NCBI RefSeq assembly: GCF_023276435.1 | Contig: NZ_JALLPO010000061.1 | Coordinates: 1 to 43,700, forward strand | Direction: 5' to 3' | Length of the DNA: 43,700 nucleotides | Origin: Sphaerisporangium perillae | GTDB lineage: Bacteria > Actinomycetota > Actinomycetes > Streptosporangiales > Streptosporangiaceae | Translations under genes and position numbers: made by a program | The notes under the pieces: generated by a model | Told to the model about the DNA's origin: nothing | Databases searched by the model: none | The model's input: only the letters and a program-made list of their open reading frames with translations | In this document: one piece after another, positions 42,587 through 43,700 of the stretch | Layout: each line of letters starts with the position of its first letter | Numbering within the stretch: the stretch's first letter is position 1

Positions 42587-42602
42587 TGTGACGTATCTCA
42601 CT
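42587..42602. promoter_or_regulatory. Crp-type site upstream of the protease B region
   Basis: TGTGA-CGTATC-TCACT has the same half-sites as the whiB1 site. It lies about 245 bp upstream of the protease B start and 33 bp beyond the protease C terminator. It is far for a classical activator site, so its role is uncertain. The rest of 42413-42586 shows no gene. Confidence 0.4.
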
Positions 42603-42634
42603 TGTAGCCCTGCCAAGCATCCGGTAAAGAGCAC

Positions 42635-42660
42635 AGGGCCCGGCACGAGTGCCGGGCCCT
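42635..42660 (-). terminator. Protease C terminator
   Basis: AGGGCCCGGCA (42635-42645) and TGCCGGGCCCT (42650-42660) form a perfect 11-bp stem with a 4-nt loop, 34 bp after the protease C stop codon. Confidence 0.85.
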
Positions 42661-42694
42661 GCTATGAGGTTGACTGCTCTAGCTGGCTAGAACG

Positions 42695-43700
42695 TCAGGC
42701 CTTGGTGGTGGTGTCGCCGTCCTTGGTGACGATCGAGCCGGACCACAGGTTCGCAGCGGCCTTGTAGATCGCGTAGGTCTCACCGTCGAAGTACGGCGAG
42801 GTGCTGAAGTCGATGCGGCCGTTGGCGTCGGCGTCGCCGATGAGGCTGGTGACACCGTTGATGTAGCCGAGACGCTTGGTGCTGCTGTACTTCAGGATCC
42901 ACGGCGCACCCGACGAACCGGCGGTCATGGAGCACTTGAGGCCGACCTGGGCCTCCGCCTTGAACTTGGCAGACGCGGCGGCGGCGAAGGTCTTGCCGTA
43001 GCACCACTTCGGCGTGACACCGGTGAACGGCTTGTCACCGTCGGGGTGCGCGCCCGCGGGGTAACCGAAGACGTAGACCGGCTGGCCGACCTTCTGGTTC
43101 CAGGTGAAGCCCTGGCCGCCGACGTTGTCGCCCAGGCGACCGGCGTCCTTCACGTAGATGATGACGTAGTGGAAGATGTAGTACTCAGCGTCGGCGCCCG
43201 GCTTGACCCACGCCTTGACGTAGTAGGTCGTGATCAGGAAGTTGCCGGACGCGTCCTTGGTCTTGGTGCCCAGGCCGTTGTAGGCGGTCCACTGCGACTC
43301 GGTGACCTGCTCGGTCTTGGTGAACGCCTTGGCGCCCGGCTGCTTGACATCGAGGCCGGGGGCCGCGTCGTAGGTGGCCTTGTTGACCTCGGCGGGAGCG
43401 AAGACGGCGCCGGGGTAGTCGGGGCCGACGGTCTCGGTCTTGACGGCCGGCTTGACTTCACCCTCGCCGCCCTTGCCCAGCCACGCCAGGTAGGTCTTCT
43501 CGTCGACGCGCTCCTTGTCCAGGAACTTCTCGCCGCCCCAGGAGTTCCACTTGGCCTTGGAGACTTCCTCGTTGCCGGCGTAGGTGATGCCGTTGTAGAC
43601 GGTGACGAAGGCGTAGTCGCTGTCGTAGTCCTCGTACACGCCGAAGTCGTAGTGCACGTAGGCGGCCTTGCCGACGTAGATGCCCCAGGGAGACTTGCCC
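42695..43700 (-). CDS. Secreted trypsin-like paralogue C, partial, with insertion
   Basis: The C-terminal part (335 codons) of a third paralogue; the 5' end with signal peptide and catalytic His lies beyond the window. The Asp region (DYDSDYAFVTVYNG) and Ser motif (TAGSSGAPW, with Ala for the second Gly) are present. Between YNG and KDAGRLGDNVGG, where A and B have six residues, C has about 146, a net insertion near 140 residues. The insertion is Lys/Glu/Tyr-rich (KFLDKERVDEKTYLAWL, YYIFHYVIIYV) and Cys-free. The last residues are KDGDTTTKA. It may be active but with a changed surface or substrate. Confidence 0.9.
   Translation of the reverse strand, partial: GKSPWGIYVGKAAYVHYDFGVYEDYDSDYAFVTVYNGITYAGNEEVSKAKWNSWGGEKFLDKERVDEKTYLAWLGKGGEGEVKPAVKTETVGPDYPGAVFAPAEVNKATYDAAPGLDVKQPGAKAFTKTEQVTESQWTAYNGLGTKTKDASGNFLITTYYVKAWVKPGADAEYYIFHYVIIYVKDAGRLGDNVGGQGFTWNQKVGQPVYVFGYPAGAHPDGDKPFTGVTPKWCYGKTFAAAASAKFKAEAQVGLKCSMTAGSSGAPWILKYSSTKRLGYINGVTSLIGDADANGRIDFSTSPYFDGETYAIYKAAANLWSGSIVTKDGDTTTKA

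Overview
The window is 43.7 kb of very GC-rich DNA with actinobacterial hallmarks: WhiB1, SigR with its zinc anti-sigma RsrA, a SigF/SigB-type sigma factor with an RsbW-like partner, PdtaS, nickel superoxide dismutase with its maturation protease, a DasR-like regulator and an NsdA-like TPR regulator. Gene content and protein style suggest Streptosporangiales (Streptosporangium/Nonomuraea relatives). That placement is inferred from memory of protein families, not from an alignment.

Layout. 1-180: end of an rRNA operon (5S rRNA, terminator). 474-3950: a membrane-anchored substrate-binding/VWA protein, an Lrp/AsnC regulator, and a divergent phenylalanine 4-hydroxylase with a palindromic operator candidate. 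3926-8522: phosphate operon pstS-pstC-pstA-pstB read leftward from a clear Pho box and followed by an OmpR-type regulator whose receiver has lost its phospho-acceptor Asp. 8833-12156: hisN, rsgA and aroA (leftward). 12266-15563: SRAP peptidase, DksA-type zinc finger, methyltransferase, then sigR-rsrA behind a SigR-type promoter. 15615-19454: NAD-dependent epimerase, a small membrane protein and two translationally coupled membrane HD-domain proteins, one an intact HD-GYP and one degenerate. 19562-22170: split biotin carboxylase and biotin carrier protein, a hotdog thioesterase and a BsaP-like small zinc/iron-sulfur protein. 22301-24055: PASTA Ser/Thr kinase. 24171-29534: TPP-dependent acetolactate-synthase-like enzyme and a compact operon bioF / dasR-like / bioD / bioB. 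29703-33430: pdtaS, whiB1 with a Crp-type site, lipid kinase, small membrane protein. 33492-36363: sigF-rsbW type module, divergent sodN/sodX, CGNR-type regulator. 36833-39710: malic enzyme and NsdA-like regulator. 39939-43700: tandem array of three secreted trypsin-like paralogues, the last cut by the window edge.

How the genes fit together. Biotin is the main metabolic theme: its synthesis (bioF, bioD, bioB, probable BsaP) lies beside a biotin-dependent carboxylase pair (biotin carboxylase, carrier protein). The backbone rsgA-aroA-SRAP-sigR-rsrA-carrier protein-pdtaS-whiB1-lipid kinase-membrane protein follows the gene order I recall for M. tuberculosis Rv3228-Rv3217. The HD-GYP, biotin and kinase genes look like insertions into that old neighbourhood.

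Most unusual features: (1) the protease array, in which one copy has Ala where the catalytic Ser should be and another carries a ~140-residue insertion; (2) the DasR-like amino-sugar-type regulator coupled inside the biotin operon; (3) the pseudo-receiver regulator after pst; (4) the intact/degenerate HD-GYP pair; (5) a 24-residue Cys-rich micro-ORF with an excellent ribosome binding site next to the Pho-box region.
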